The notes under the pieces: model-generated
The model's input: the letters and a program-made list of their open reading frames with translations, nothing else
Told to the model about the DNA's origin: nothing
Database searches by the model: none
Translations under genes and position numbers: made by a program
Source: Propionibacteriaceae bacterium
Lineage (GTDB): Bacteria; Actinomycetota; Actinomycetes; Propionibacteriales; Propionibacteriaceae
Direction of reading: 5' to 3'
Length of the DNA: 58,323 nt
Assembly: GCA_031261485.1 (NCBI GenBank)
Contig: JAISJO010000109.1
Coordinates: 1 to 58,323, forward strand
Part shown: piece after piece, positions 25,254 through 33,700 of the stretch
How the letters are laid out: the number at the start of each line of letters is the position of its first letter
Numbering within the stretch: the first letter of the stretch is position 1

Positions 25254-27266
25254 ATGGAAGAAGTAGGTTCCACATTTCAGGTGGACTTGCGCGGTATCGT
25301 CGACCTCTTGGCGCGCCATTTGTACTCAGGTCCCAATGTTTATTTGCGCGAGTTGCTCCAGAATGGCGTCGACGCCATCACTGCTCGTCGTGGGCTCGAA
25401 CCGAATTGCCCCGACCAGATTCGTATTCGCCCTTGGGGCGAGGGTGGGTTGGAAGTCACCGACTCTGGGATCGGCCTGACAACGGACGAAGCCCGCGAGC
25501 TGTTGGCCACGGTTGGCCGTTCCTCGAAGCGCGACCTCGACTTGGGCGTGGGCCGCGAAGAGTTTCTGGGCCAATTCGGCATCGGCTTGCTCTCGGCTTT
25601 TATGGTCGCCGACACCATCGAGTTGGTCTCTCGGTCCGCACGGGACCTGAATGCACCGGCCGTGAAATGGACCGGGCACGACGATGGACATTACGACTTG
25701 AGTGAGTTGCCCCGCGAGCCCGGTGATCCCGTGGGGTCGATTGTGCGCATACTCCCGCGTATCGGCATGGAACAATGGCTCACTATCGACATGGTGGTGT
25801 CCCTCGCTGTGGACTTCGGCTCTCTCCTTCCGGTGGATGTACAAGTGGAAGTGCCGCTTGCAGACGCGCTCACAGGCCAGTCCGACTCCGATGTGCCGCC
25901 TGGCCAAGTGCCCCTGCCGGGGATGCCTGATGTGCCCGAGGTGGACGAGTTCCCCGACCTGGGAAAGTCGGGCGTTGCGGTCGATGAGCTTCTGCCCAAC
26001 GTGGGCGGTGGAACGCAATTATCCTTGCCCGGCGACAAGGATACGATATGGCGGCGCGTCTCCATTGGGACCCTGCCCTGGCTCAAGACGTATCCCCACG
26101 ATGTCGCACGCAAGGAGGGATTGTCGCGCTTCTGCGAGACGACGATGGGGTTCACGCCCATGGCCGTCATCGACCTGTCCGTGCCCGTTGCCGGATTGAG
26201 CGGGGTCGCCTTCGTCATTCCCGACGCTATCCCACCCAGCGCGGGCGGCTACCATCGGGTGTACCTCAAGCAGATGCTCCTCGGGTCGCGCGTGACGGGA
26301 CTTGTGCCTGACTGGGCATTCTTCGTCCGGTGTACTATCAACGCCACTGGTTTGGCCCCGACCGCTTCGCGCGAGCAGTTGTACGCCGATGACACCTTGC
26401 TGGCGACCCAGGAAGCCTTGGCTGCCCAACTGAAACAGTGGGTGGTCGATACCCTGTCGGCCGAATCACAGTTGTCGAAGGAGTTCGTCCACACGCACCA
26501 CCTCGCTCTGCGTTCGCTCGCTGCGAGTGACGAAGAGGTCTTGGACCTAGCCGCCGAGGTGCTCCCTTACGAGACCACCGACGGCATCCGAACGCTGCGT
26601 GACATCCAGGATTCGCAAGGCGAGGTTGTGTACACCGAGTCTCTAGAGGAGTACCGCCGGGTCGGCATGGTCGCTCGCGGCCAAGGGATTGTGCTTGTCA
26701 ACGCTGGATACGTGTACGACGGAGAGTTGCTCACCAAACTCGCTGACCGTCCCGGTTGGAAGATACGGCCCCTCAGCACCGACGATATCGCCCAAGTTCT
26801 GACCCCGGTCGAGCCGACTCGCGAGCTGGAAATACTTGACCAGCTTGCAGCCGCCACCGAGTTGCTGGAAGACCTGGACATTGCTCCTGTCGTCAGAACT
26901 TTCGAGCCGCACGGCCTGCCCGCCATGATTCTGGACAGTGCCAATTCCGGGCCTTCCTTCGCTATGGACGACATCATGGACGCGGCAGACATCTGGAGCG
27001 AGGTTCTGGAGGACTTCGATATCTCCGAGGACAGGTCACGCCAGATCATCTTCAACGACACGAACATGACCGTACAGCGCTGGCTGGCTCTCGACCCGAA
27101 GACCCCCTTCTTCAAGGCCGGGTTGGAATCGATGTACGTGTCGGCGGTCCTCTTGTCTGGCGAGCCCCTTCACGCCCGCGAGGCGAAGATGATGAACGAT
27201 TCCTTGGAGACTTTCCTGTCCTGGGGCCTGCCTGCCGGAGACATCAATGGCACGCTCGATTCCTGA
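25254..27266 (+). CDS. HSP90-family ATPase (divergent HtpG)
   Basis: 670 residues. ATG at 25254 with GAAGAAGG upstream. The N-terminal GHKL ATPase domain is clear: LRELLQNGVDAITAR (Mg-binding Asn and the Asp-containing helix), EVTDSGIGLTTDEAR, and GQFGIGLLSAFMVAD for the lid. The middle domain contains an unusual acidic, Pro-rich insertion at about 220-262 (GQVPLPGMPDVPEVDEFPDL). The C-terminal part is not a typical HtpG dimer domain. Actinobacteria often carry this divergent form beside or instead of classical HtpG. Its 3' end overlaps the next gene by 20 bases, so the two are translationally linked. Confidence 0.88.
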   Translation: MEEVGSTFQVDLRGIVDLLARHLYSGPNVYLRELLQNGVDAITARRGLEPNCPDQIRIRPWGEGGLEVTDSGIGLTTDEARELLATVGRSSKRDLDLGVGREEFLGQFGIGLLSAFMVADTIELVSRSARDLNAPAVKWTGHDDGHYDLSELPREPGDPVGSIVRILPRIGMEQWLTIDMVVSLAVDFGSLLPVDVQVEVPLADALTGQSDSDVPPGQVPLPGMPDVPEVDEFPDLGKSGVAVDELLPNVGGGTQLSLPGDKDTIWRRVSIGTLPWLKTYPHDVARKEGLSRFCETTMGFTPMAVIDLSVPVAGLSGVAFVIPDAIPPSAGGYHRVYLKQMLLGSRVTGLVPDWAFFVRCTINATGLAPTASREQLYADDTLLATQEALAAQLKQWVVDTLSAESQLSKEFVHTHHLALRSLAASDEEVLDLAAEVLPYETTDGIRTLRDIQDSQGEVVYTESLEEYRRVGMVARGQGIVLVNAGYVYDGELLTKLADRPGWKIRPLSTDDIAQVLTPVEPTRELEILDQLAAATELLEDLDIAPVVRTFEPHGLPAMILDSANSGPSFAMDDIMDAADIWSEVLEDFDISEDRSRQIIFNDTNMTVQRWLALDPKTPFFKAGLESMYVSAVLLSGEPLHAREAKMMNDSLETFLSWGLPAGDINGTLDS

Positions 27267-29277
27267 AGCCACCTTCGCAGTGGGCCGAGTTCGAGCGATG
27301 CCCATTGGTAAGGCTCGCGCCGAGGCTGCTGCACGCGAGGCAAGACTTATTGACGCTGACGGCCCCGATGAGGTCAAGGCCTATGCCCTGGAGTCGCTGG
27401 TCGAAGCCCTGACTTGGTCAGGCGATCCGATGAAAGCCATGACCCCTTTCGTGAGATTACTGCGTTGGTGGGATGCTCGTCCGGAGATGTTCGACCTCGG
27501 CGACCAGAACATCTTGTTCTGGGAGTTCGGGTGGATACTGGGCGACTTGGCGCGTACTGCAACGGTCCCGAAGACACGTGTGGATGCCGCCCTTGACGAT
27601 ATGGAAAGACGGTTTTCCCTTGCCAGCCGAGGTATGGAACGGGTGTGGAACAACCGATTGGAATGGGCCATCATCTCGGGAAGCGAAGACGTCGACCAAG
27701 TGTTCACAACCTGGTTGACCATGCCGATTGACGACGAGGACTCTTGTGCCGCCTGCCATCCCGAGCATGAGGCGGCCTACCTTGTGGAAAAGGGACGGCT
27801 GAACCAGGCCATCGCCATTCTGGAAACGGCTGCCGCGTCCGACCTCTCGTGCTCCCGCGAACCTGCCTCCTTGCTGGCCCTTCTGGCTTGGTGCTATGTC
27901 GAGACAGGGCGTGTGGATGACGTGGAGAAAATCCTCACCCGCATACTGGTTGAGTTCTCTCAAGCCACCTCGTCTTCCATGACAGTGCCGTATTCCTGTT
28001 TGTTTGAGGTGTACGCCCGGGGCGGGCTCGTGGAGGCGGCGCTGGCCCAAGTGGCATCGGCTTCCACCGAGAGCGGGGAGAACACCCAGTACACGCGACT
28101 GGAGTATGTACGTCATCTCATCGCGGGTGCGTCTGCCCTTGTCGCACAGGGTTTTGGGGATATCTCGGTCGAGTTGGATGGGCGTAGTTGCACTGTGTCC
28201 GCATGGTTGGGAGAACTCGATTCCGAGGCCGAGTCGCTGAGTCAGGCGTTCGATGTACGCCACGGCAATGATGCACAAGCCAAGCGCCTGGAGAAGGCGA
28301 GAGCCGCCCAGCCGACTTCCCGAAAGCTGACTCGCCCCAGCGTGGAGCCCAATACGATTCTCGCCGAAGAGGCGCACAAGCCTGAGCCCAAGCCGACGAG
28401 ACTGGGATTCCTCAAGAGAAATCGAAAGCGGGATAATCGGGTAGCTGAGAACCAGAAATTGGCAGAAAGCCCGGCATCCGATGCCAAGATTTTGCCTGTC
28501 GATTCCGTGATTGAGGCCTGCCAAAAGGCTGAAGCGCTCGTTGCCGACGAGAAGTGGGCGTCTGCTTGTGCCGCCTACATCGAGGCATCGGCTCTGGCGG
28601 AGAAGCGCGGTCTTATCGAACAAGCAGGGTGGTGCCTGGCGGAGGCAGCGCAAATCGAACAGACCAAGGGATTCCGGGACCCCGGCAAGGGATATGGCCG
28701 AGCGCTCGCCCTTCTCGTCGCGGGCGGGGCGACGCTCGAAGATGTGTCCAAAGTCCTTGTGGCTTGGGCGCCCAAAGTCACTGCGAAGGCCTATCCGACT
28801 TTCATGGAGTACGCGAACCGCACCTATTCCAGTCCTGCACGCCCAGCGAGCGCTGACGACATCGAAGCCCTCATGACTCGCCTGGTCCATCCCGCGATGG
28901 TCGGATCCCCCCTTCTGAGGCGGTATATCTTGGCGTGGTCGGAGATGAAGGACGCCCAGGCCCGAGTCATGGCCACTTGCGGCACTGAGGAAGACGCCGC
29001 CGAGGCGATTCCCTTGGCGCAAGACGCGGCTTCTCGCTTCTCCATGCTCGGGCGCACATCGGACGCGGCGCATGCGTGGTGGCTGGCTGGGCGCTTGGAA
29101 GCCCGCACCGATGGCGAGCCCGACATCGATTTCCGTCTGGCCCTCGACGCCTTCTCCTCCATCGGAGAACCAGGGCGGTCTTTCGTGGTCCAGACGAAGA
29201 GCGACTTTGCGGCCTACCTAGTGGCGCACGGGCGAGGCGAGGACGCGACCGGCGTTCTCGCGGAGGATGAGGAGTAA
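27247..29277 (+). CDS. Helical (TPR-like) repeat protein, HSP90 partner candidate
   Basis: 676 residues. ATG at 27247 with GGAGA six bases upstream, inside the end of the HSP90-like gene. I recognise no named family, but the sequence is strongly alpha-helical, with TPR-like pairs (LVEKGRLNQAIAILETAAAS, LLALLAWCYVETGRVDDVEKIL). A CxxC within EDSCAACHPEH near residue 160 could bind metal. A basic, low-complexity linker lies at about 340-400. Soluble, no signal peptide. TPR proteins commonly act as HSP90 co-chaperones, and the overlap with the HSP90-like gene suggests that role here by inference. Confidence 0.75.
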   Translation: MARSIPEATFAVGRVRAMPIGKARAEAAAREARLIDADGPDEVKAYALESLVEALTWSGDPMKAMTPFVRLLRWWDARPEMFDLGDQNILFWEFGWILGDLARTATVPKTRVDAALDDMERRFSLASRGMERVWNNRLEWAIISGSEDVDQVFTTWLTMPIDDEDSCAACHPEHEAAYLVEKGRLNQAIAILETAAASDLSCSREPASLLALLAWCYVETGRVDDVEKILTRILVEFSQATSSSMTVPYSCLFEVYARGGLVEAALAQVASASTESGENTQYTRLEYVRHLIAGASALVAQGFGDISVELDGRSCTVSAWLGELDSEAESLSQAFDVRHGNDAQAKRLEKARAAQPTSRKLTRPSVEPNTILAEEAHKPEPKPTRLGFLKRNRKRDNRVAENQKLAESPASDAKILPVDSVIEACQKAEALVADEKWASACAAYIEASALAEKRGLIEQAGWCLAEAAQIEQTKGFRDPGKGYGRALALLVAGGATLEDVSKVLVAWAPKVTAKAYPTFMEYANRTYSSPARPASADDIEALMTRLVHPAMVGSPLLRRYILAWSEMKDAQARVMATCGTEEDAAEAIPLAQDAASRFSMLGRTSDAAHAWWLAGRLEARTDGEPDIDFRLALDAFSSIGEPGRSFVVQTKSDFAAYLVAHGRGEDATGVLAEDEE

Positions 29278-29279
29278 GA

Positions 29280-29744
29280 GTGGGGTATTTCACCAAGCCA
29301 GACGGCACACCGCGTACCGACTTGGCACCGCTGTCGACCGGACGAGTCACAGCCTGCCTGGACTCGCACAACTGGCATTACGAGGTTGCCGACTCCGGCG
29401 ACGTCGGCGGCTGGTGGGACGGGTACTGGTTCCTCTTCTCCTTCCGTGGCAAGGGTAAAGAAATCTTCTTCGCACACGCCATCTGGAATCGGGACCTGCC
29501 CGAGACTGAGTTCACCAAGGTTGTCTTGGCCGCGAACCAATGGAACTGCGAACACCTGTGGCCCATGCTGTCCGTCCGCCAACGCGAAGAAGAAATCGCA
29601 GTCATGGCCGACCTCTCCGTGGATTACTCCTTCGGGTTGACTGACGAACAACTAGACCTGCACGTTCGTTGTGCCATCGACACCATGGTCTCAGCCTTCC
29701 AATGGCTAGACGAGCGCTTCCCCAAACCGGAGGGTTCGGAGTGA
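29280..29744 (+). CDS. YbjN-domain protein
   Basis: 154 residues. GTG at 29280, two bases after the previous stop, with GAGGAG upstream. It shows the YbjN pattern: W..DGYWFLFSFRGKGKEIFFAHAIWNRDLP, NQWNCEHLWP, then helices ending VRCAIDTMVSAFQWLDERFP. YbjN proteins have a type III secretion chaperone-like fold; their actinobacterial role is not established. Third gene of the overlapping HSP90 - repeat protein - YbjN set, which suggests a small chaperone module. Confidence 0.85.
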   Translation: MGYFTKPDGTPRTDLAPLSTGRVTACLDSHNWHYEVADSGDVGGWWDGYWFLFSFRGKGKEIFFAHAIWNRDLPETEFTKVVLAANQWNCEHLWPMLSVRQREEEIAVMADLSVDYSFGLTDEQLDLHVRCAIDTMVSAFQWLDERFPKPEGSE

Positions 29745-29851
29745 GGGCCGTGCTAACCGTCCGCAACGGCGGCGACCAGGCCACTCCCGACAAGGCTATG
29801 GTCGTGGCTGGCCAAACCACCTCCGTTGACCTCTACGTCAGCTATCCCTGA
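29741..29851 (+). CDS. Possible 36-residue open frame or gene remnant
   Basis: GTG at 29741 overlaps the ybjN-like stop (GTGA), with GGAGGG upstream. The peptide begins VRAVLTVRNGGDQ and ends DLYVSYP, resembling the beta strands of secreted Ig-like domains more than a cytoplasmic protein. It could be a coupled small protein or the tail of a lost gene. Confidence 0.3.
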   Translation: MRAVLTVRNGGDQATPDKAMVVAGQTTSVDLYVSYP

Positions 29852-29866
29852 AAGAGGGCAAGAGAA

Positions 29867-30499
29867 GTGGTACCCCAGACAGACACCTCCCTTTGGCGCA
29901 ACCAGAGTCTATTCCACAAGCTCGTCAGCCTCTGGATACGTGGCGGCATGATTCTCATTGTTGCTGTCTTTGGAATTATCGCACTGTGGCTTGCCAGCCA
30001 GGTTGAAGTGGATCAAGAAACCACCAAGTGGATATGGATAACGGGCCCGCTCAAGGGCACGACTTTCACGAGTACTGAAGGAACCGGGCCGCGGGATATC
30101 TTCTTGGGAATCCTGGCCATCCTCTTCATTGCCCTGGTAGCTACTGTACTTGCAGCGACGAGAAAGTTTGACTTTGTCGGCAACGGCGCCCCGATGAAAG
30201 GCGCCTCTTCTTGGCGGCGAGTTGTGCTTGTCGTGTCGATACTAGTTGGCTATACAGGAGTGGATCGTTTCTTGATGAAGCGAACGGTATTGGGATTGCT
30301 GAAGCTGGCCTTGTTTGCTTGGTTCTTTGTCGCGGTAAGGATCTACTTGAGCGGGCTCGCGACAAATTCGCCCTTGACTGGTGGGTCCTTCATTATTGCC
30401 GCAGTAAGTTTTGTCCCCGTGTTCTTCTGGTGGACAGTGGACATACTCTTCGTTCTCACCGGCCTGGCGCAAACAAGAGGCAAGGTCTATCTGCGCTAG
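29867..30499 (+). CDS. TM2-domain membrane protein
   Basis: 210 residues. GTG at 29867 with GAGGG upstream. About five membrane helices. The C-terminal half has the TM2 pattern: GYTGVDRFLMKRTVLGLLKL (Gly-x-x-Gly-x-Asp-Arg-Phe) and WWTVDILFVLTGLAQ. Function of bacterial TM2 proteins is unknown. It follows the HSP90 set on the same strand without an obvious terminator. Confidence 0.7.
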   Translation: MVPQTDTSLWRNQSLFHKLVSLWIRGGMILIVAVFGIIALWLASQVEVDQETTKWIWITGPLKGTTFTSTEGTGPRDIFLGILAILFIALVATVLAATRKFDFVGNGAPMKGASSWRRVVLVVSILVGYTGVDRFLMKRTVLGLLKLALFAWFFVAVRIYLSGLATNSPLTGGSFIIAAVSFVPVFFWWTVDILFVLTGLAQTRGKVYLR

Positions 30500-30567
30500 A
30501 GCGCTGTTCCCGGCACGGGAAGTACGGTACGTCCAGACCAGTCGAGTACGAGCTAGCGCGAGTGGAC

Positions 30568-30573
30568 TAGGCT
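30568..30573 (+). promoter_or_regulatory. -10 box of a leaderless gene
   Basis: TAGGCT exactly six bases before the ATG at 30580. Transcription would start at or next to the start codon; the gene has no clear Shine-Dalgarno. Confidence 0.55.
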
Positions 30574-30579
30574 TTGGTC

Positions 30580-31386
30580 ATGAAACGCACTGTCGTACTC
30601 CTGGTGTCAACGATGATGCTGGCCTTCGTCGTTGGAGGTTGTTCGCAACCTAATCCCGTCTCAACTGTCAGCGTGGACCCATCCGTCGTTGGAATGACTT
30701 TCGGTGAAGCGGAGGATCTGATCACTTCTGAGTTTCCTGATAGCCATGTGCTTGCACAGAGGCCAGACTTGAGCCTTGTACGTCACGGTGATTCTTGTGG
30801 ACAAGAGTCTTTCCCTATGGAGGATGCGAAGGTCACCGCTATCTTCAACGTGATTGCAAGCAGTGTGACTTTGGAGGTGGACTGCCCTCGGTATGCCGCT
30901 GCCTCACAGGGCACCTCGCCCCCACAGGAACCACTGAACCTGGAAGACTTCAAGTGGGCCACCGATGGTGAAGTCCAGTTGACATCGGGGGCTGACATGG
31001 TCCCAATCAAAGCCGGCGAAATCCAGTACTCCGGGACGAGCGACTCCACTGTGCATGTCGGGTTTGGGCCAACACTGAGTGACGGAAAGATTGATGTTGG
31101 CTTCATTCTGTCCGCAGACCAAAGCGAGATTCACAACCTCACACTGACAGTGGGGAGCATCAAACTCAAGCCTGACCTCAATGTTCGTAGTGTCACTCAC
31201 ACGGCTCGCGGTTCGCTGGCGGTGAGCAACAATGCTGTTACCGTGCATATCGAAGACGTAGCAGACTTGATTCTGAAGTTCTCCAAGGGTGTCTTCTCTG
31301 GGGAGATTTCCTACCACGCGCAGCTCCAAGGCTCTGACGTTGACCTAGGAACCGGCAGTCTCACATGTAGCCCGGTTGCACCCTGA
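30580..31386 (+). CDS. Lipoprotein with PASTA-like N-terminal domain
   Basis: 268 residues. ATG at 30580 is chosen over a TTG two codons earlier because the TAGGCT box is six bases away. Lipoprotein signal MKRTVVLLVSTMMLAF with lipobox VVGGC. Residues about 35-110 (VDPSVVGMTFGEAEDLIT) resemble a PASTA domain, which binds peptidoglycan fragments. The rest (about 120-268) is a beta-rich domain I do not recognise, similar in style to mycobacterial LppH/19-kDa-type lipoproteins. Probably exported and membrane-anchored. Monocistronic. Confidence 0.75.
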   Translation: MKRTVVLLVSTMMLAFVVGGCSQPNPVSTVSVDPSVVGMTFGEAEDLITSEFPDSHVLAQRPDLSLVRHGDSCGQESFPMEDAKVTAIFNVIASSVTLEVDCPRYAAASQGTSPPQEPLNLEDFKWATDGEVQLTSGADMVPIKAGEIQYSGTSDSTVHVGFGPTLSDGKIDVGFILSADQSEIHNLTLTVGSIKLKPDLNVRSVTHTARGSLAVSNNAVTVHIEDVADLILKFSKGVFSGEISYHAQLQGSDVDLGTGSLTCSPVAP

Positions 31387-31505
31387 CCACAATTGTTTCC
31401 GTACTAAGAAGCTGATTTGGGTGGGAAACGACGGTACCGCTACCCCGTAATGTGACACCCTCGACGCATTCCGGCGTGTGACAGTGTTGTCACATGCCTC
31501 CTTGG

Positions 31506-31757
31506 TCATTCCAGTCCAGGGTGGCGAGCAAGTCTGGGCAGTCTCGCCACGTCAATCCGGACGAGGTCGAAGCCGTATCCGAGCACTTGGAAGCAGTCCA
31601 TGACCTTGGACATATCCACACTTGGTTTGCCGTTCTCAACGTTGACAAGCCATCTCAAGGACACGTGAGCCTGAGCTGCCAGGGCAGCTTGGCTGAGGTG
31701 CGCCTCTTCGCGCAGCCCTCTCAGTAAGATTCCCGCCTCGCGGGGAGTACGGAACAT
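31506..31757 (-). CDS. HipB/Y4mF-like HTH regulator, orphan
   Basis: 83 residues. ATG at 31757 with GGAGGG upstream; the frame extends to 31805 across its operators. One XRE-type helix-turn-helix: LSQAALAAQAHVSLRWLVNVENGKPSVDMSKVMDCFQVLGY. This pattern matches antitoxins of HipAB/Y4mF-type modules. A hipA toxin gene would be expected immediately downstream, but only 119 bases separate it from a convergent lipoprotein gene. It is therefore an orphan or a repurposed regulator. Palindromes upstream suggest autoregulation. Confidence 0.8.
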   Translation of the reverse strand: MFRTPREAGILLRGLREEAHLSQAALAAQAHVSLRWLVNVENGKPSVDMSKVMDCFQVLGYGFDLVRIDVARLPRLARHPGLE

Positions 31758-31767
31758 TGGCCCTCCT

Positions 31768-31835
31768 GTGTACGCTCGTACACATTCTTGAATATGCACG
31801 TACATACACTATCAGAGATGCGCACGTTCGTGCAT
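31768..31835. promoter_or_regulatory. Operator array of the HipB-like regulator
   Basis: GTGTACGctCGTACAC (31768-31783, perfect), a related GCACGTAC-type site around 31800, and GCACGttCGTGC (31822-31833). Centres are about 26 bases apart. Presumed autoregulatory sites. Confidence 0.6.
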
Positions 31836-31869
31836 TGCCCAGCGATGAATAGCTGGGGGTTGTCCGGAC

Positions 31870-32046
31870 TTACCCGATCTTGGTGACTAGGTTGCCCGTC
31901 TTGACGTAGGTATGCACGCCGTCGGCGCCCATGACCGTGATGATGTTGCCGTTCTCGATGACGGTCTTGGGGCTGAGGTCAGGGGCTTCGGACTGGAAGG
32001 GGCCTGTCGCTCCCGAAGGATCAGAGAATATGGGGTTTCCGCTCAT
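31870..32046 (-). CDS. 58-residue protein coupled to patB
   Basis: ATG at 32046 lies inside the 3' end of patB (stop at 32021) and has a strong site, GAGGAGGTCGTG, before it. The product begins MSGNPIFSDPSGATGPFQ and ends HTYVKTGNLVTKIG. It has no signal peptide or membrane helix, a Pro/Ser-rich first half and a beta-type second half (VIENGNIITVMGADG). I recognise no family. The good ribosome site and 26-base overlap argue for a real gene whose translation is tied to the aminotransferase. Confidence 0.7.
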   Translation of the reverse strand: MSGNPIFSDPSGATGPFQSEAPDLSPKTVIENGNIITVMGADGVHTYVKTGNLVTKIG

Positions 32047-33298
32047 CACGACCTCCTCGCACGCTCAGAAGCGTGTCCTGCTGGGCCTGACCTTCACTTG
32101 CGTCTTCGGGGGCACCCTCACGTTTCGTTTCCTCGGCACGCGCCACCCAGGCGTCGATACCGGTCCTGAGTCGGTACAAACCATCCTGCAAGACCGCTGA
32201 CGGGCAGGCGACATTGATACGTACAAACGCCTTACCATTGTCACCGTAGAGAGCACCGGGGTTGATGAATAGGCCCGTCTCCTTGCGGATGAATTCAGTC
32301 AACTCGGTGGTGTCGTCGACGATGGCAGAGAAGTCCACCCACGGCAGATAGGTCGCCTGGCTAGGCACGACGTACAACTGGGGCAGGTTCCGCGCGAGGA
32401 AATCAGTCAATTGCTCCTTGTTGCGATGGATGTACACGCGCAACTCGTCTAACCACCGCTGGCTCTTAGTGAAAGCAGCAATGGCGGCTTCGATAGCGAA
32501 GGCGTTGGGCTCGTTGAGGTCGTCGCGACGAAGCGACTGCCGAGCCTGGCCGCGCAGGTCTTCGTTCGAGGCGATGACGGCGGAAGTCTGGAGACCGGGG
32601 ATATTGAACGCCTTGGTGGGCGAGACCAGGGTGATGGCATTGTTCGCGCAGGTCTCGTCGATGGAAGCGAAGGGGATGTACCGAATGCCGGGCGTGGTCA
32701 GATCGCAGTGGATCTCGTCGGCGATGACGACCACATCGTTGGCCGCAGCCAACTGACCCATCCGGGCCAGGTCCTCACGACTCCACACTTGGCCCGTGGG
32801 GTTTTGCGGATTGCAGAGGATGAACAGGGATGTCTTCGGGTCGGCCAGTTTGGCTTCCAGGTCCTCCCAGTCGATGCGGAACTCGCCGTTCTCGTACACC
32901 AGGTCGTTGGTCACGGCCTTGCGCCCGGAGTTGCGGATGCAGTTGAAGAACATGTTGTACACCGGAGTCTGGACCAGCACATTCCCGGAGGACTTGGTGA
33001 AAGTCCTGATCAGAGACGATATTGCGGGGACGACACCGAGCGCGTAAGACACCCAGGCCGGATCGACTTCCCAGGCGTGACGCTTGTACCACCATGACGC
33101 GATGGCCTTGGCGAACTCGGGCGGGACCGACGTGTAGCCGTACACCCCGGAATCAGCCTTGCGAGTGACCGCGTCGATAATCTCAGGAGCGGTGCGGAAG
33201 TCCATGTCGGCGACCCACATGGGCAACTCGCCGGGAGCCACATTCCATTTCTCCGAATTGGTGCCGCGTCGGTTGAGGATGGTGTCAAAGTCGTACAT
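32021..33298 (-). CDS. patB: PLP-dependent C-S lyase / aminotransferase, MalY/PatB family
   Basis: 425 residues. ATG at 33298, apparently leaderless. Fold-type I features: NILVQTPVYNMFF-type segment, LCNPQNPTGQVWS, VIADEIHCDLTTPG and the PLP Lys in VSPTKAFNIPG. MalY/PatB enzymes cleave cystathionine or cysteine to homocysteine or pyruvate with ammonia; some act as regulators. The C-terminus has a hydrophilic extension of about 35 residues after the normal end (from AWVARAEETK), within which the ribosome site and start of the 58-residue gene lie. The upstream intergenic region contains a palindromic element. Confidence 0.9.
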   Translation of the reverse strand: MYDFDTILNRRGTNSEKWNVAPGELPMWVADMDFRTAPEIIDAVTRKADSGVYGYTSVPPEFAKAIASWWYKRHAWEVDPAWVSYALGVVPAISSLIRTFTKSSGNVLVQTPVYNMFFNCIRNSGRKAVTNDLVYENGEFRIDWEDLEAKLADPKTSLFILCNPQNPTGQVWSREDLARMGQLAAANDVVVIADEIHCDLTTPGIRYIPFASIDETCANNAITLVSPTKAFNIPGLQTSAVIASNEDLRGQARQSLRRDDLNEPNAFAIEAAIAAFTKSQRWLDELRVYIHRNKEQLTDFLARNLPQLYVVPSQATYLPWVDFSAIVDDTTELTEFIRKETGLFINPGALYGDNGKAFVRINVACPSAVLQDGLYRLRTGIDAWVARAEETKREGAPEDASEGQAQQDTLLSVRGGRDERKPHIL

Positions 33299-33304
33299 GG
33301 GTAC

Positions 33305-33310
33305 ACTCTA
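33305..33310 (-). promoter_or_regulatory. -10 box of leaderless patB
   Basis: TAGAGT on the minus strand, exactly six bases before the patB ATG. Confidence 0.5.
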
Positions 33311-33471
33311 CTGGAGTTGCCCCCCTCTCTGCGGTCACACAGCCCGAAAATGACCTTCCAATACAGAGCAGTAAGTTCGCACAATCCATCTCCCCGGCAC
33401 CTGCACTTCTCACCACTCTCGAGCCCATGTGACCACAACGCCGACCCAGACAGTAACTCTGGATAAACCCA

Positions 33472-33616
33472 GCCGAAGGCGCAGGTTGTGTATGACGCAG
33501 GCTGTGGCGCAAATCGTCCCACCGATTTGGGTAGCCACGAGTGAGCCGAGGCGATAACATGGCGAAGCCATCGCCTCGGGGAACGCCCTGCGACATACAC
33601 AACCTGCGACTTCGGC
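33472..33616 (+). repeat. Three-stem palindromic element, copy 1
   Basis: Outer arms of 30 bp (33472-33501 with 33587-33616, two mismatches) enclose an 85-base core with two hairpins. The first is GTGGC/GCCAC (33504-33508, 33534-33538) with AAATCG/CGATTT inside. The second is CCGAGGCGA/TCGCCTCGG (33546-33554, 33571-33579) with a small inner stem. The core recurs in inverted orientation at 38719-38802. The rest of the 33299-33700 gap holds nothing recognisable. Confidence 0.85.
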
Positions 33617-33700
33617 GACCCCACTACTTACTCACTCTCAAGCAAACCGCCCGAGACCGACAAGCGATGACGCAGTCGAGCCGACAGCTAGACCGGGACC

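Noticed and set aside
27457..29073. 538-codon frame antisense to the helical repeat gene
   Set aside because: It has no start signal and the sense gene is coupled to its neighbours.
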